Positions 1 to 7,913 of a DNA stretch of 55,977 bases are shown here, one piece after another. This stretch comes from a bacterium. GTDB lineage: Bacteria; Desulfobacterota; Desulfobulbia; Desulfobulbales; Desulfobulbaceae. Position 1 is the first letter of the stretch. The number at the start of each line of letters is the position of its first letter. A program made the position numbers and the translations under genes. The notes under the pieces were generated by a model. That model made no database searches, was not told the origin of the DNA, and saw only the letters and a program-made list of their open reading frames with translations. Location of the stretch: contig JAUNUN010000015.1 of assembly GCA_030538155.1 (NCBI GenBank), positions 1 to 55,977 on the forward strand, in the 5' to 3' direction.

Positions 1-34
1 CCTCAGCCAGCTCCGCATAGCCGCAATTATCGCT

Positions 35-337
35 ATGCGGATGCTCCGGGCCTGTCTGCCTGCAAACATGTCAGCCGACCAGGTGCAGGGTGTGGTGATC
101 ACCACGGACGGCAACCGCTATCCCCTGAACTTGCAGCGGATATCGTATCTGAACAGCAATCGGGACGTGCCGGACTGGTTCCAGCTCCCGCCGGGCAACT
201 ATACGATCTACATGGATGCAACCGGCTCAGCCCTGAAGCACTACCCGGAAACCAGAATGGTGCTCCAGTACCGGCAGACGTACTCCATCCTGATCGCATT
301 CCTGGAGCGTTTGTATTTTAGGCAAACTGCCGGGTAA
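35..337 (+). CDS. Unknown protein, C-terminal part
   Basis: I do not recognise this protein. The frame is open to the left window edge (from base 2), so the gene probably starts outside the window and the ATG at 35 need not be the start. An ATG at 68 is another internal option. The readable part has a plausible soluble composition (VVITTDGNRYPLNL, VPDWFQLPPGNYTIYMD) with mixed beta-type segments, unlike a random shadow frame. It converges on the glycosyltransferase, with 32 bases between the two stops, in a scrappy region bordering mobile-element debris. Confidence 0.45.
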   Translation: MRMLRACLPANMSADQVQGVVITTDGNRYPLNLQRISYLNSNRDVPDWFQLPPGNYTIYMDATGSALKHYPETRMVLQYRQTYSILIAFLERLYFRQTAG

Positions 338-369
338 TCAAATCAGGTCGCTACAAGAAAACCCTGCAA

Positions 370-1569
370 TCACAGCTCACCAACAAGCATCTTCTCCAAC
401 TGCGGCAGCAGGGTTGTCAGCTCATAGCGGGAAACAATGGTGTTTCTGGCTGCATGCCGCAGGGCTTTAAGCTGCTCCTGCTCCTTCAGCGCTTGCAGCA
501 CGCTTTCGGCAATGGCTTTGGGCGAGAAGAAATCGCAGAGCAGGCCATTGTCTCTATGGCGCAGCACTTCCTGCACCGGCCCGGTATCCGAGGCCACCAC
601 CAGGCAGCCGCAGGCCATGGCCTCAAGCAACGACCAGGAAAGTACAAAGGGCCTAGTCAGATACACATGCACGCTGGAACTTCGCAGTAATTGCCGGTAC
701 TGCGCATAGGGCAAACCACCGGTGAAATGCACCCTGTCCATAGGCAAATGCACCCGGCTCAGCATATACTCCTTCCAGCTTTTGCCGTCCGGACGCGGAC
801 TGCCGTAGCATACGCGGTCTTCCCCGGCAATCACCGCATGAGCCTGGGGCCGCTCTGCCAGTACAAGGGCCAATGCCTGCATGAACTGGGGAAAGCCCCG
901 GTACGGCTCCATGCCGCGCGTGGCATAGGTGACGATCTCTTCATCGCCCTGTAACGGCAGGCCGGGAATGCTGAGCGATCCGCTCCCAGGGCAGAAATAG
1001 CCGGTGTCGATACCGTCGTGGAGCACGCTCAGCTTGTTCTGCAAAGCCTGCGGGAACTGACTCTTCTGCCACTGGCTTGGTGTAATGCACAGATCGCAGC
1101 TTACAAGATCATTTACGATAACCGTGTTGCGCAGCCGCAGGTTGATTCTGTTCTGCAGGCCGGGCTCGTCTCTGCTACCGAAACGCACATCAGCGGAATC
1201 CGCATCATAATACCATTCAAAATACCCGGCCAAGCGCGCTTTGGGGAACACATCGCGCACAAACCAGGTGCCGCCCCAGCCGGATGCGCCGTACACCACA
1301 TCCGGCACAAACCCTTTTTTCTTCAGCTCCACACAGGCCCGCAGCACTGCTTCAGCATGGGATTCGACTAACCCCAAGGTGGAAAACATCCCGGCCTTGC
1401 CCTGCTGCTGCACTGGTTTGTAGAGCAGGCGTTGCACACCGGGGATTGTCCAATCCTGCCGGGCATTGGTGGTGAGAAAGATACAATGGTAACCGCGCTT
1501 GCCCATAAGGGCTGCAATATGGCGGAACTGGGCCGGAAAGTTGGGGTGGATGAAGAGGATTTTTCGCAT
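370..1569 (-). CDS. Glycosyltransferase family 4 (GT-B)
   Basis: A GT-B fold glycosyltransferase, probably transferring a sugar from a nucleotide donor to a surface glycan; donor and acceptor cannot be told. The protein (399 aa from this start) opens with MRKILFIHPNFPAQF, a typical GT4 N-terminal beta strand and loop. The C-terminal donor domain carries LSWSLLEAMACG followed by VVASDTGPVQEV near residues 310-335, the EX7E-type region of GT4. The frame extends further upstream to 1668, but that extension (MTRSHFFLCLYAK...) is unlike the family, so the ATG at 1569 is preferred. The ribosome site there is weak. The gene is isolated, with a broken insertion sequence just upstream of its 5' end, so it may be cargo of the integrated element ending at the tRNA. 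That link is inference. Confidence 0.8.
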   Translation of the reverse strand: MRKILFIHPNFPAQFRHIAALMGKRGYHCIFLTTNARQDWTIPGVQRLLYKPVQQQGKAGMFSTLGLVESHAEAVLRACVELKKKGFVPDVVYGASGWGGTWFVRDVFPKARLAGYFEWYYDADSADVRFGSRDEPGLQNRINLRLRNTVIVNDLVSCDLCITPSQWQKSQFPQALQNKLSVLHDGIDTGYFCPGSGSLSIPGLPLQGDEEIVTYATRGMEPYRGFPQFMQALALVLAERPQAHAVIAGEDRVCYGSPRPDGKSWKEYMLSRVHLPMDRVHFTGGLPYAQYRQLLRSSSVHVYLTRPFVLSWSLLEAMACGCLVVASDTGPVQEVLRHRDNGLLCDFFSPKAIAESVLQALKEQEQLKALRHAARNTIVSRYELTTLLPQLEKMLVGEL

Positions 1570-1655
1570 AAAATCAGGACAGCGACAGGGTGGATTGTTA
1601 AGGAAATTAATGCTTGTCATTAAGGGCATTTTTGCATACAAACACAAAAAGAAGT

Positions 1656-1723
1656 GGCTCCTCGTCATTTAGTGTGGATTTGGAGTATAAAGGGATCAAG
1701 TCCACACTAAATGATGAGGAGCC
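1656..1723. repeat. Near-perfect 23-bp inverted repeat (long hairpin)
   Basis: Bases 1656-1678 and 1701-1723 are inverted copies of each other, matching at 22 of 23 positions with a 22-base spacer. The right arm runs straight into the surviving transposase reading frame, and the arms contain TTAGTG/CACTAA, which also appears (CACTAA) at 2364-2369 by the other end of the remnant. It may derive from insertion-sequence termini brought together by a rearrangement. RNA of either strand would fold into a strong hairpin. Confidence 0.75.
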
Positions 1724-2362
1724 GAGAAAAATTTGAAGGTGTCGGCTCTGCAATGGTCCACCGCAAATTCCAGCAATGGGCCAAGGCAGGTGTGTTTCAA
1801 AATATCTGGAGACGCGGTCTGGCCGAATACGATGCCCTTGCAGGGATTGCCTGGCTTTGGGAAGCCGCTGACGGGACGAATATTGAAGCGCCACCGGCAC
1901 AGGAATCCATCGGCCCAAACCCGACGGATCGGGGAAAAAATGGAACGAACGGCATGTACTGGTCGACGAGAATGACGTCCCTTTGTCACTTGTCGTCAGT
2001 GGTGCCAACCGGCATGACAGTGTGTCGCTCGATCCTTTGCTCAAAGCCAGATTGATCCAGCCCAAACAGGAGGATACCGCTCAAAATCTTTGTCTTGATG
2101 CAGCATATGTGGGCAAGGAGGAAGTCGTACAAGCCAATGGTTTCACTCCCATATCCGGCCAAGAGGTGAGGAGAAACAATTGATCGAGAAAAACCCTTCC
2201 TTCAAGGCTCGCAGATGGGTGGTTGAGTTGAACCATTCCTGGTTCAACCGTTTTCGCAAGCTGCTTCCCCGCTACGAAAAGACCGATTTATCGTACATGG
2301 CTTTGAGCTCATTAGCGGCGGCTATGATCGTGTTGAACAAAGTGAAAGCTATTTATAGATAA
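1711..2362 (+). pseudogene. IS5-family DDE transposase, truncated and frameshifted
   Basis: Three successive frames together spell an IS427-group transposase. Frame one gives GLAEYDALAGIAWLWEAADG, with the first catalytic Asp, and SIGPNPTDRGKNG. Frame two gives VLVDENDVPLSLVVSGANRH, then LCLDAAYVGK with the second Asp. Frame three gives ARRWVVELNHSWFNRFRKL with the Glu. The first switch lies on A AAA AAT at 1935-1941, a classic -1 slippery heptamer that could be programmed. The second switch, near 2146-2149, looks like loss of one C: restoring it would turn TPISGQE into TPHIRPRGEE. The N-terminal DNA-binding part is absent. Family assignment rests on motif recognition, not a search. Confidence 0.85.
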
Positions 2363-2400
2363 GCACTAAGATAGAAGAATGGCACAGCCAGTGGATCAAT

Positions 2401-2760
2401 GTGCGGGATGATCTGGTAGAATGGCTGACCCGCCATAAAGATCCGCAGGCCTCTGCGAATGACCCGGTATTTACCGGGCCGAACGCTCTGGCCTATGAAT
2501 ATCGCCTGCATTGGCTAAAACGTCTATGCCGAAAGGCAGGTGTGGAAGCGTTCGGTTTTCATGGTATCAGGCACCTTTTTGCATCAATTTTAGCAGCCCG
2601 TAATGTGCCTTTAGTGGAGATTCAGTACATGCTCCGCCATACCAGCCTTGCGACTACTCAACGCTACATTCATCGGCTGAAAAAGGAAAACCGGGAAGTG
2701 CTGGCGGCACTCCCCGGCTTGAACGATTCCGGAAGAAAGAGTACATCAAAAGTACATTAA
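2401..2760 (+). pseudogene. Tyrosine recombinase/integrase, C-terminal fragment
   Basis: This is the catalytic C-terminal part of a phage-type tyrosine recombinase. Visible active-site residues are the HGIRH box, the later His in MLRHTS and the Tyr nucleophile in QRYIHRL. The first catalytic Arg and the N-terminal DNA-binding domains are missing, about 120 aa surviving of the usual 300 or more. In-frame homology seems to extend a little upstream (QWINVRDDLVEWL) to about 2380, right against the insertion-sequence remnant; the GTG at 2401 is only the first in-frame start. It points towards the tRNA-Glu 46 bases away, the usual arrangement for an element integrated at a tRNA 3' end. It is not expected to be active. 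Confidence 0.8.
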
Positions 2761-2777
2761 GCTTCTTCCGGTACAGC

Positions 2778-2799
2778 TTCAGCTATCTAACCAGCTGAA
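2778..2799. repeat. 7-bp inverted repeat between integrase end and tRNA
   Basis: TTCAGCT at 2778-2784 and AGCTGAA at 2793-2799 flank an 8-base loop. It lies seven bases from the tRNA-Glu 3' end. There is no T-run on either side, so it is not a convincing terminator. It could be a processing structure for the tRNA precursor or part of the old attachment site. Confidence 0.4.
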
Positions 2800-2805
2800 A
2801 TTACT

Positions 2806-2881
2806 TGGTGACCCCAAGGGGACTCGAACCCCTGTTACCGGCGTGAGAGGCCGGTGTCCTAGGCCACTAGACGATGGGGCC
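2806..2881 (-). tRNA. tRNA-Glu (anticodon CTC)
   Basis: Read on the minus strand from 2881, this folds as a tRNA: acceptor GGCCCCA pairs with TGGGGTC (one G-U), followed by discriminator A and an encoded CCA. The anticodon arm is CCGGC-CTCTCAC-GCCGG with anticodon CTC, and a T-arm follows (CAGGGGTTCGA region). It decodes GAG. Its 3' end faces the integrase fragment, so it is the likely attachment site of the lost element. No second copy of the tRNA 3' end was found to the left, so the other attachment site is outside the window or gone. Confidence 0.95.
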
Positions 2882-2896
2882 ATATATGTGTTTGAG

Positions 2897-2925
2897 CTGA
2901 GGTGGTATAAGTAACATTACCTCAG
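2897..2925. repeat. Inverted repeat in the tRNA-Glu leader
   Basis: CTGAGGT at 2897-2903 and ACCTCAG at 2919-2925 form a 7-bp stem with a 15-base loop, between the predicted promoter and the tRNA 5' end. It could be a precursor hairpin or an operator. There is no further support. Confidence 0.4.
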
Positions 2926-2949
2926 TTTTAAGGCGTCAGTGGTGACGGT

Positions 2950-2978
2950 TATCTAAAATATCCGCTGGGCTTTGTCAA
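2950..2978 (-). promoter_or_regulatory. Sigma-70-type promoter for tRNA-Glu
   Basis: On the minus strand, TTGACA (2973-2978, perfect -35) is followed after 17 bases by TAGATA (2950-2955). Transcription would start near 2943 and run about 60 bases to the mature tRNA 5' end. There is no other gene between them. Confidence 0.6.
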
Positions 2979-3032
2979 GCGGCATTGCATTATTCCCGCG
3001 TTTCTTTGTTCCAGGCGGAGATGGCTACAGTG

Positions 3033-3605
3033 CTACCGTGTCGCGCCAATTTGCCGGCCCAGTTCAAAGGCAGCCTGCAGGGTATCCGGCTTTTGGGCGA
3101 CCGCGCCGCGTTCATCCACTCCCTGCACCACCACTTCACCGTTATAGATCAGATCCATGGCATCAAAGGCGTAACGCAGGGTGAGACGGGCGCAATCAAA
3201 ACATTTGGCGCCGCCGGTTGCGGCCACACTGACAAAATACCCGTAGCGGAGTGGCTGCCCCTCCCTGGTCAGCCCAAGCAGGTATTTCCTGCTCCAAAAC
3301 ACCTGGCAACGGTCGATAAAGGCCTTGGTCTGCGCGGTGACCCCATAGAAATAAATGGGGGAAGCGATAACTAGGTGGCGCACTGTCTGGGTCTTGTCGT
3401 AGAGGCCGGTCATGGCGTCAGCGATGGCGCAAAGGCCCTTCTTTTCACAGACCCCACAACCGGTGCAGGGCGCGATTCCAAGCCTGACCAGATGAATCAG
3501 TTCCGCATCCCTGCCCTGGGAACGGACGCCATCTAGTACCCTGTTCAGTAGGATGTGGGTATTGCCGTTGATACGGGGGCTGCCGTTAAGAATGAGGATA
3601 CTCAT
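3033..3605 (-). CDS. Iron-sulfur flavoprotein / NADPH-dependent FMN reductase family
   Basis: A flavodoxin-fold redox protein (190 aa) predicted to bind FMN, with an N-terminal GSPRINGNT loop (residues 8-16) as in NADPH:FMN reductase and Isf proteins. Cysteines at 47, 50, 53 and 59 make the compact CX2CX2CX5C motif of iron-sulfur flavoproteins, so a 4Fe-4S cluster is likely. Further cysteines lie at CFDC. Isf-type proteins handle small electron transfers or O2/peroxide reduction in anaerobes; the partner here is unknown. Its start overlaps the malQ stop by 20 bases, so it is probably translationally coupled to malQ although no metabolic link is evident. Confidence 0.8.
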   Translation of the reverse strand: MSILILNGSPRINGNTHILLNRVLDGVRSQGRDAELIHLVRLGIAPCTGCGVCEKKGLCAIADAMTGLYDKTQTVRHLVIASPIYFYGVTAQTKAFIDRCQVFWSRKYLLGLTREGQPLRYGYFVSVAATGGAKCFDCARLTLRYAFDAMDLIYNGEVVVQGVDERGAVAQKPDTLQAAFELGRQIGATR

Positions 3606-5169
3606 CGTCTGCGGCCTCTGGTGTTTTCGGCGGCGAGGGAAGGCGACCGAAGAAGCGGGTCAGTTCTCGGAGCCACCCGGCTAGGCCGTCATTGATATAG
3701 TGCGGCGCGCAGCGCCACAGCCAGTTGCCCTCACCCTGCCCCGGCGTATTCATGCGGCAGTCGTTGCCAAAGCCAAGCAGGTCCTGCATGGGAAAGATCG
3801 CCAGCCTCGATTGTGCGGCCATGGCCAAGTAGATGAGATCCGTGTGGAAAGAAGCGGGATCACGGTCATCTCTATTGGCAAAGCGCTTGGCCTGCTCTTT
3901 GAAAGCCCATTCCACCTCCGGATTCAAAAACCAACCCACTGCGGTTTCGTTGTCGTGGGTGCCGGTATAGATAACGCTGTTGGCCGGGCAGTTGTAGGGC
4001 AAATAACTGTTGGTGGTGAAATAATCAAAGGCGAAGAGCAGTATCTTCATGCCGGGCAGATCAAGGGCATCGCGCAGGGCCTCGACCTCCGGTGTGATCA
4101 CACCCAGGTCTTCGGCAATCAGCGCCATTTCACCCAAACGCCGCTCCATTTCCTGAAAAAAGGCCAGGCCAGGGCCGGGCAGCCACTCGCCGTTGATGGC
4201 GGTTTCCTCACGGGCCGGGATAGACCAGTAGGATTCAAAACCACGGAAGTGATCGAGCCTGAGGATATCGGTCAGTGAAAAATTATGGCGCAGCCGCAGT
4301 TCCCACCAGTTATAGAGGTGCGAGCGTACCTCCATGTCGGCGCTGTTCCAGTTGTAGAGCGGATTGCCCCAACGTTGGCCGGTTGCACTGAAATAATCCG
4401 GCGGCACCCCGGCTATGTGCGTGGCTTCGCCCGTGTCGGCATCCAGGGCAAAAATCTCCTGATTCATCCACACATCAACACTGTCCAGGGCCACATAAAT
4501 GGGCAAATCGCCAATCAGACGGATGCCGCGCTTGTGGGCATAGTTCTTCAAACGATCCCACTGCTCAAAAAAGAGGTACTGCTGAAAACAGTACCTGCGC
4601 ACTTCAGCCTTAAGTTCCGTATGTGCAGCGGCAAGCGCATCTTTTTCGCGCAGACGCAAGGGCTTGGGCCACTGGAACCAGGCGGCCTGATTGTGCCAAT
4701 CTTTCAGGGCCATGAAGAGGCCGAATTCTTGCACCCAGGACTTGGCGGCCATAAAATCATCCAAAAGGCCTGCATGTGCCGGCCCCTGAAAGGTACTCCA
4801 GGCCAGGGAAAGGAGATATTGTTTATGATCCTCTACCTGGCGGTAATCAATCGTGTGATTGGAAAAATCCGGGTAGGCGAGCTGGTGAGCCTGCAAAAGC
4901 CCCTGTTCGACCAGAAGCTCCGGACTGATCAAAAGCGGATTGCCGGCCAGAGCCGAGGCGCTCATGTAGGGGGAGTGGCCAAGATCTGCGCTGGTTGGCC
5001 CTAGGGGCAGAATTTGCCAGTAGCTCTGGCCCGCAGCCTCAAGAAAATCGACAAAATGATACGCGTCATGTCCCAAATCACCGATGCCGCAGGGAGCCGG
5101 CAGGGAAAAAACCGGCAGGAGCACACCGCTTGATCTTTGGGCAAGAATGTTTATGGATGTTGTCATCAT
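3586..5169 (-). CDS. malQ: 4-alpha-glucanotransferase (amylomaltase, GH77)
   Basis: This enzyme disproportionates alpha-1,4-glucans in the cytoplasm, moving maltodextrin segments between chains in glycogen or maltodextrin metabolism. The protein is 527 aa, normal for the compact GH77 type. The catalytic triad is visible: nucleophile D306 in LRLDHFRGF, acid/base E353 in AEDLGVI and D406 in GTHDNET. The N-terminal HSPYMSASALAGNPLL (65-80) is also typical. Start choice is between two adjacent ATG codons (5169 or 5166); the ribosome site is poor. It is divergent from rpoD, and the flavoprotein gene follows with a 20-base overlap. Confidence 0.95.
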   Translation of the reverse strand: MMTTSINILAQRSSGVLLPVFSLPAPCGIGDLGHDAYHFVDFLEAAGQSYWQILPLGPTSADLGHSPYMSASALAGNPLLISPELLVEQGLLQAHQLAYPDFSNHTIDYRQVEDHKQYLLSLAWSTFQGPAHAGLLDDFMAAKSWVQEFGLFMALKDWHNQAAWFQWPKPLRLREKDALAAAHTELKAEVRRYCFQQYLFFEQWDRLKNYAHKRGIRLIGDLPIYVALDSVDVWMNQEIFALDADTGEATHIAGVPPDYFSATGQRWGNPLYNWNSADMEVRSHLYNWWELRLRHNFSLTDILRLDHFRGFESYWSIPAREETAINGEWLPGPGLAFFQEMERRLGEMALIAEDLGVITPEVEALRDALDLPGMKILLFAFDYFTTNSYLPYNCPANSVIYTGTHDNETAVGWFLNPEVEWAFKEQAKRFANRDDRDPASFHTDLIYLAMAAQSRLAIFPMQDLLGFGNDCRMNTPGQGEGNWLWRCAPHYINDGLAGWLRELTRFFGRLPSPPKTPEAADDEYPHS

Positions 5170-5295
5170 GTTTTTGTTTTATTTCAAAAAATATAGCCCT
5201 AGCGGCTAGATCGTACCATCTCTCATAACTGAAATTCCGCGAAAATGCACTTGCTATCCCCCCTGCCTGTCATGGGTAGCTTTTTGTATTCTTCA

Positions 5296-5324
5296 TTGAG
5301 ATTCATTTTTTTATTCTGTAAAAT
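5296..5324 (+). promoter_or_regulatory. Sigma-70-type promoter for rpoD
   Basis: TTGAGA (5296-5301), a 17-base AT-rich spacer, then TAAAAT (5319-5324). The predicted transcript start is near 5331, about 50 bases before the preferred GTG start of rpoD. Confidence 0.6.
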
Positions 5325-5381
5325 GTATTGTTCATATGATTTCCATCTGCCAGGATGAGAACCACGTCTAAGGAGAAGGCT

Positions 5382-6701
5382 GTGCTATCGGATATTAAAA
5401 ATGACCTTCTTGAGGCAGGAAAGGATGAAGGATGCATCACTTTTCAACACTTGAATGAACTTTTACCAGACCAGGTCAAAGACCCTGGCGCCATTGAGGA
5501 ACTGTTTGATTTCCTGGGCGAAAACAACATCGAAATCGTAACCCAGGAAAAATCCGGCAAACGCATGACCCTTGCCGGCGAGGAATGGACAGGCAAGAAG
5601 GATGCGGAAGACGAGGCCAATGCCGATGCCCTGCCCGACAATGAAGACCATGAGCCGGAGGAGACCACCACCACCTATCTCAGGGAAATGGGCCAGTTCG
5701 ACCTGCTCACCCCCGAGGAAGAGGCCAAGTACTCCAAGACCATCCGGGAAGGCTTTGACTCCATTATCGCGCTCATTCGGGAAGACAACTCCGGAACCGA
5801 TGAAATCCGCATGTTGGTCGAGCGCATCGATCTCTGGGAACGGCGCGACCCGACCCTGAAGCCGAAGAAGCAGCAGCTCAACTACATGCGCCAGTGTGTG
5901 CTGCGCGCCAATCAGAACCATGCCGACTGCCGCGAACTGTTCGAGATGACCACCAAGATCGAGGCCTACAACCGCTCGGTCGAGTTTGCCAAGGACGCCA
6001 TGATCAGGGCCAACCTGCGCCTGGTGGTCTCCATTGCCAAACGCTACATGCACCAGGGCCTGACCCTGGCCGACCTGATTCAGGAAGGCAACCTGGGCCT
6101 GATGCGGGCGGTGTTTCGATTTGACTACAAAAAGGGGAATAAATTTTCCACCTACGCCTCCTGGTGGATCAGACAGGCCATTACCCGCGCCATCCTCGAC
6201 AAGACTCGCACCATCCGGCTGCCGGTGCATTTTCTGGAACTGCGCAGCCAGTTTTTCAAGGCCTTTTATTCGCTCTTGAAAGAACTGGGCCGCGAGCCCA
6301 CACCAGTGGAAATCTCCAAGATGACGGATCTGCCCATGGACAAGATCCTGGCCATCCTGGAGGCCTCGCGCGAGCCGATTTCCCTTGAAACACCGGTTGG
6401 CGACGATGATTCCACCTTGGGTGATTTCCTGGAAAACCAGGAATCCGAGTCGCCCTACGATGCGGTGCAGAACCGGCAGTTGTCTCAGCGGGTCAACGAA
6501 GTGCTGTCCACCCTGACCGAGCGGGAAGAAAAAATCATCCGCCTGCGCTTCGGCATCGGTGAAAAGGCGGAGTACACCCTGGAAGAAATCGGCAAGCGTT
6601 TCAATGTCTCGCGCGAACGCATTCGCCAGATTGAAAAGAAGGCGCTCATCCGTCTGCGCCACTCCAGCCGCCGCGAGAAACTCCGCTTTTTTCTTGATTG
6701 A
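5382..6701 (+). CDS. rpoD: RNA polymerase sigma factor, RpoD/SigA family
   Basis: A group 1-type sigma-70 factor directing RNA polymerase to -35/-10 promoters. Region 1.1 occupies roughly the first 65 residues, region 1.2 (TYLREMGQFDLLTPEEE) follows near 98-115, and a short acidic non-conserved stretch precedes region 2. Region 2 ends with NKFSTYASWWIRQAITRAI. Region 4.2 (EEIGKRFNVSRERIRQIEKK) is a clear helix-turn-helix and the C-terminus REKLRFFLD is RpoD-like. The GTG at 5382 has a strong AAGGAG six bases upstream, so it is preferred; an ATG at 5355 (448 aa) has almost no ribosome site. dnaG is not adjacent, unlike many rpoD loci, so this could be a second sigma-70 copy. Confidence 0.9.
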   Translation: MLSDIKNDLLEAGKDEGCITFQHLNELLPDQVKDPGAIEELFDFLGENNIEIVTQEKSGKRMTLAGEEWTGKKDAEDEANADALPDNEDHEPEETTTTYLREMGQFDLLTPEEEAKYSKTIREGFDSIIALIREDNSGTDEIRMLVERIDLWERRDPTLKPKKQQLNYMRQCVLRANQNHADCRELFEMTTKIEAYNRSVEFAKDAMIRANLRLVVSIAKRYMHQGLTLADLIQEGNLGLMRAVFRFDYKKGNKFSTYASWWIRQAITRAILDKTRTIRLPVHFLELRSQFFKAFYSLLKELGREPTPVEISKMTDLPMDKILAILEASREPISLETPVGDDDSTLGDFLENQESESPYDAVQNRQLSQRVNEVLSTLTEREEKIIRLRFGIGEKAEYTLEEIGKRFNVSRERIRQIEKKALIRLRHSSRREKLRFFLD

Positions 6702-6724
6702 TCTTTTTTTTACGATACTCTGCG

Positions 6725-6756
6725 ACAGCCCCTTCTTTAAGGGGCTGTTGTTTTTT
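6725..6756 (+). terminator. Rho-independent terminator of rpoD
   Basis: A perfect 10-bp stem, ACAGCCCCTT with AAGGGGCTGT, closes on a CTTT loop and is followed by TGTTTTTT. It lies 23 bases after the rpoD stop and separates rpoD from the menaquinone operon. Confidence 0.9.
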
Positions 6757-6815
6757 ATACGACTGCCCTGCACAATCAGGGGCAAGCCTTTCCTTTTTTC
6801 CTCCGCGAGAACTAT

Positions 6816-7913
6816 ATGGACGCCTATATCGAGCAGGCCGGGCTTGGCCATATCTTAAAAAAAATACGTGCCGGCGAGCGGCTCAGTCTGGAAGACGGCA
6901 AGCTGCTCTACGAGCACCCCAATATCCTGGCTCTGGGTTATCTGGCCAATATCGTGCGCGAACGGCTCAACGGCGACCAAACCTATTTCATCTACAACCA
7001 GCACATCAACTACTCCAATATCTGCACCAATCTGTGCAAGTTCTGCGCCTTTGGCCGCAAACGGGAAGATGCGCTGGCCTATGAGATGGGTATCGACGAA
7101 ATCCGGCAGAAGGTGAGGGAACGGCTGGATGAACCCATTGACGAGATTCACGTCGTGGGCGGCGTGCATCCGGATTTGCCCTTTTCCTACTACCTGGACA
7201 TGCTGCGCGCCATTCAGGAGGAGCGGCCGGGGGTACACATCCAGGCCTTCACCTGTGTGGAGATTCACCACCTTGCCCAAATTGCCGGCAAATCCGTGAA
7301 AGCTACCCTGCAGGAGCTGATGGCGGCAGGGCTTGGCTCCATGCCCGGTGGTGGGGCCGAGGTGTTCAGCCCGCGCATCCGCAAGCTGACCTGCGCCGAC
7401 AAGCTGCCCGGCGAGGACTGGCTCGATGTGGCCAAGACCGCGCACCGCCTGGGGCTCAAAACCAATGCCACCATGCTCTACGGTCATATTGAAACCATTG
7501 AGGAGCGTCTGGAACACCTGGACGCCCTGCGCCGCCTGCAGGATGAAACCGGCGGTTTCCTTGCCTTTATCCCCCTGGCCTTTCACCCGAAAAATACCGA
7601 GCTTGGCGAGGGCCGCAGCAACACTACCGGCATCAATGACCTGAAAAACGTGGCAGTGAGCAGGCTTATGCTCGACAACTTCCCCCACATCAAGGCCTAC
7701 TGGATCATGCTCGGGCCCAAGATGGCCCAAGTGGCCCTGGCCTTTGGCGCAGACGACATGGACGGCACGGTCAGCGAGGAGCGCATCACCCACATGGCGG
7801 GTGCAGAAACGGAACAGGCCATCGGTCACAAGACCCTGATCCGTCTCATCCGCGAGGCTGGGCGGCAGCCGGTGCAGCGCGACACCCTCTACACCGTGCT
7901 GGACCCCTGCTGA
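6816..7913 (+). CDS. mqnE: Aminofutalosine synthase (radical SAM)
   Basis: MqnE is the radical-SAM step of the futalosine menaquinone pathway: it joins adenosyl radical to 3-enolpyruvyl-benzoate to give 6-amino-6-deoxyfutalosine. The protein is 365 aa. The cluster motif is C70-X3-C74-X2-C77 (CTNLCKFC), preceded by NQHINYSNIC. Further family segments are VGGVHPDLPFSYYLDMLRA and GLGSMPGGGAEVFS. It resembles the next gene, mqnC, throughout but has the MqnE-type HPKNTELGEG region. Its stop overlaps the mqnC start as TGATG, implying coupled translation. Only about 60 bases separate it from the rpoD terminator and I see no clear promoter there. Confidence 0.95.
   Translation: MDAYIEQAGLGHILKKIRAGERLSLEDGKLLYEHPNILALGYLANIVRERLNGDQTYFIYNQHINYSNICTNLCKFCAFGRKREDALAYEMGIDEIRQKVRERLDEPIDEIHVVGGVHPDLPFSYYLDMLRAIQEERPGVHIQAFTCVEIHHLAQIAGKSVKATLQELMAAGLGSMPGGGAEVFSPRIRKLTCADKLPGEDWLDVAKTAHRLGLKTNATMLYGHIETIEERLEHLDALRRLQDETGGFLAFIPLAFHPKNTELGEGRSNTTGINDLKNVAVSRLMLDNFPHIKAYWIMLGPKMAQVALAFGADDMDGTVSEERITHMAGAETEQAIGHKTLIRLIREAGRQPVQRDTLYTVLDPC

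Larger units (their letters stand above)
1656..2369 (+). mobile_element. IS5-family (IS427-like) insertion sequence remnant
   Basis: A degraded insertion sequence lies between the glycosyltransferase and an integrase fragment. It holds the transposase remnant described separately, with the long hairpin at its left edge. Possible terminal sequences are TTAGTG at 1669-1674 and CACTAA at 2364-2369, but this is only six bases and no target duplication is visible, so the exact ends are unsure. The transposase lacks the usual N-terminal 50-60 residues, so the element is 5'-truncated as well as frameshifted and should not be able to move by itself. Confidence 0.7.

Noticed and set aside
3350..3362. 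GGTGACCCCA in the flavoprotein gene resembling the tRNA-Glu end
   Set aside because: Only about ten bases, inside a conserved coding region and on the wrong side for the lost element.
5463..6851. Long minus-strand frame (462 codons) opposite rpoD
   Set aside because: Antisense to a clear sigma factor; its existence follows from codon bias in the real gene.
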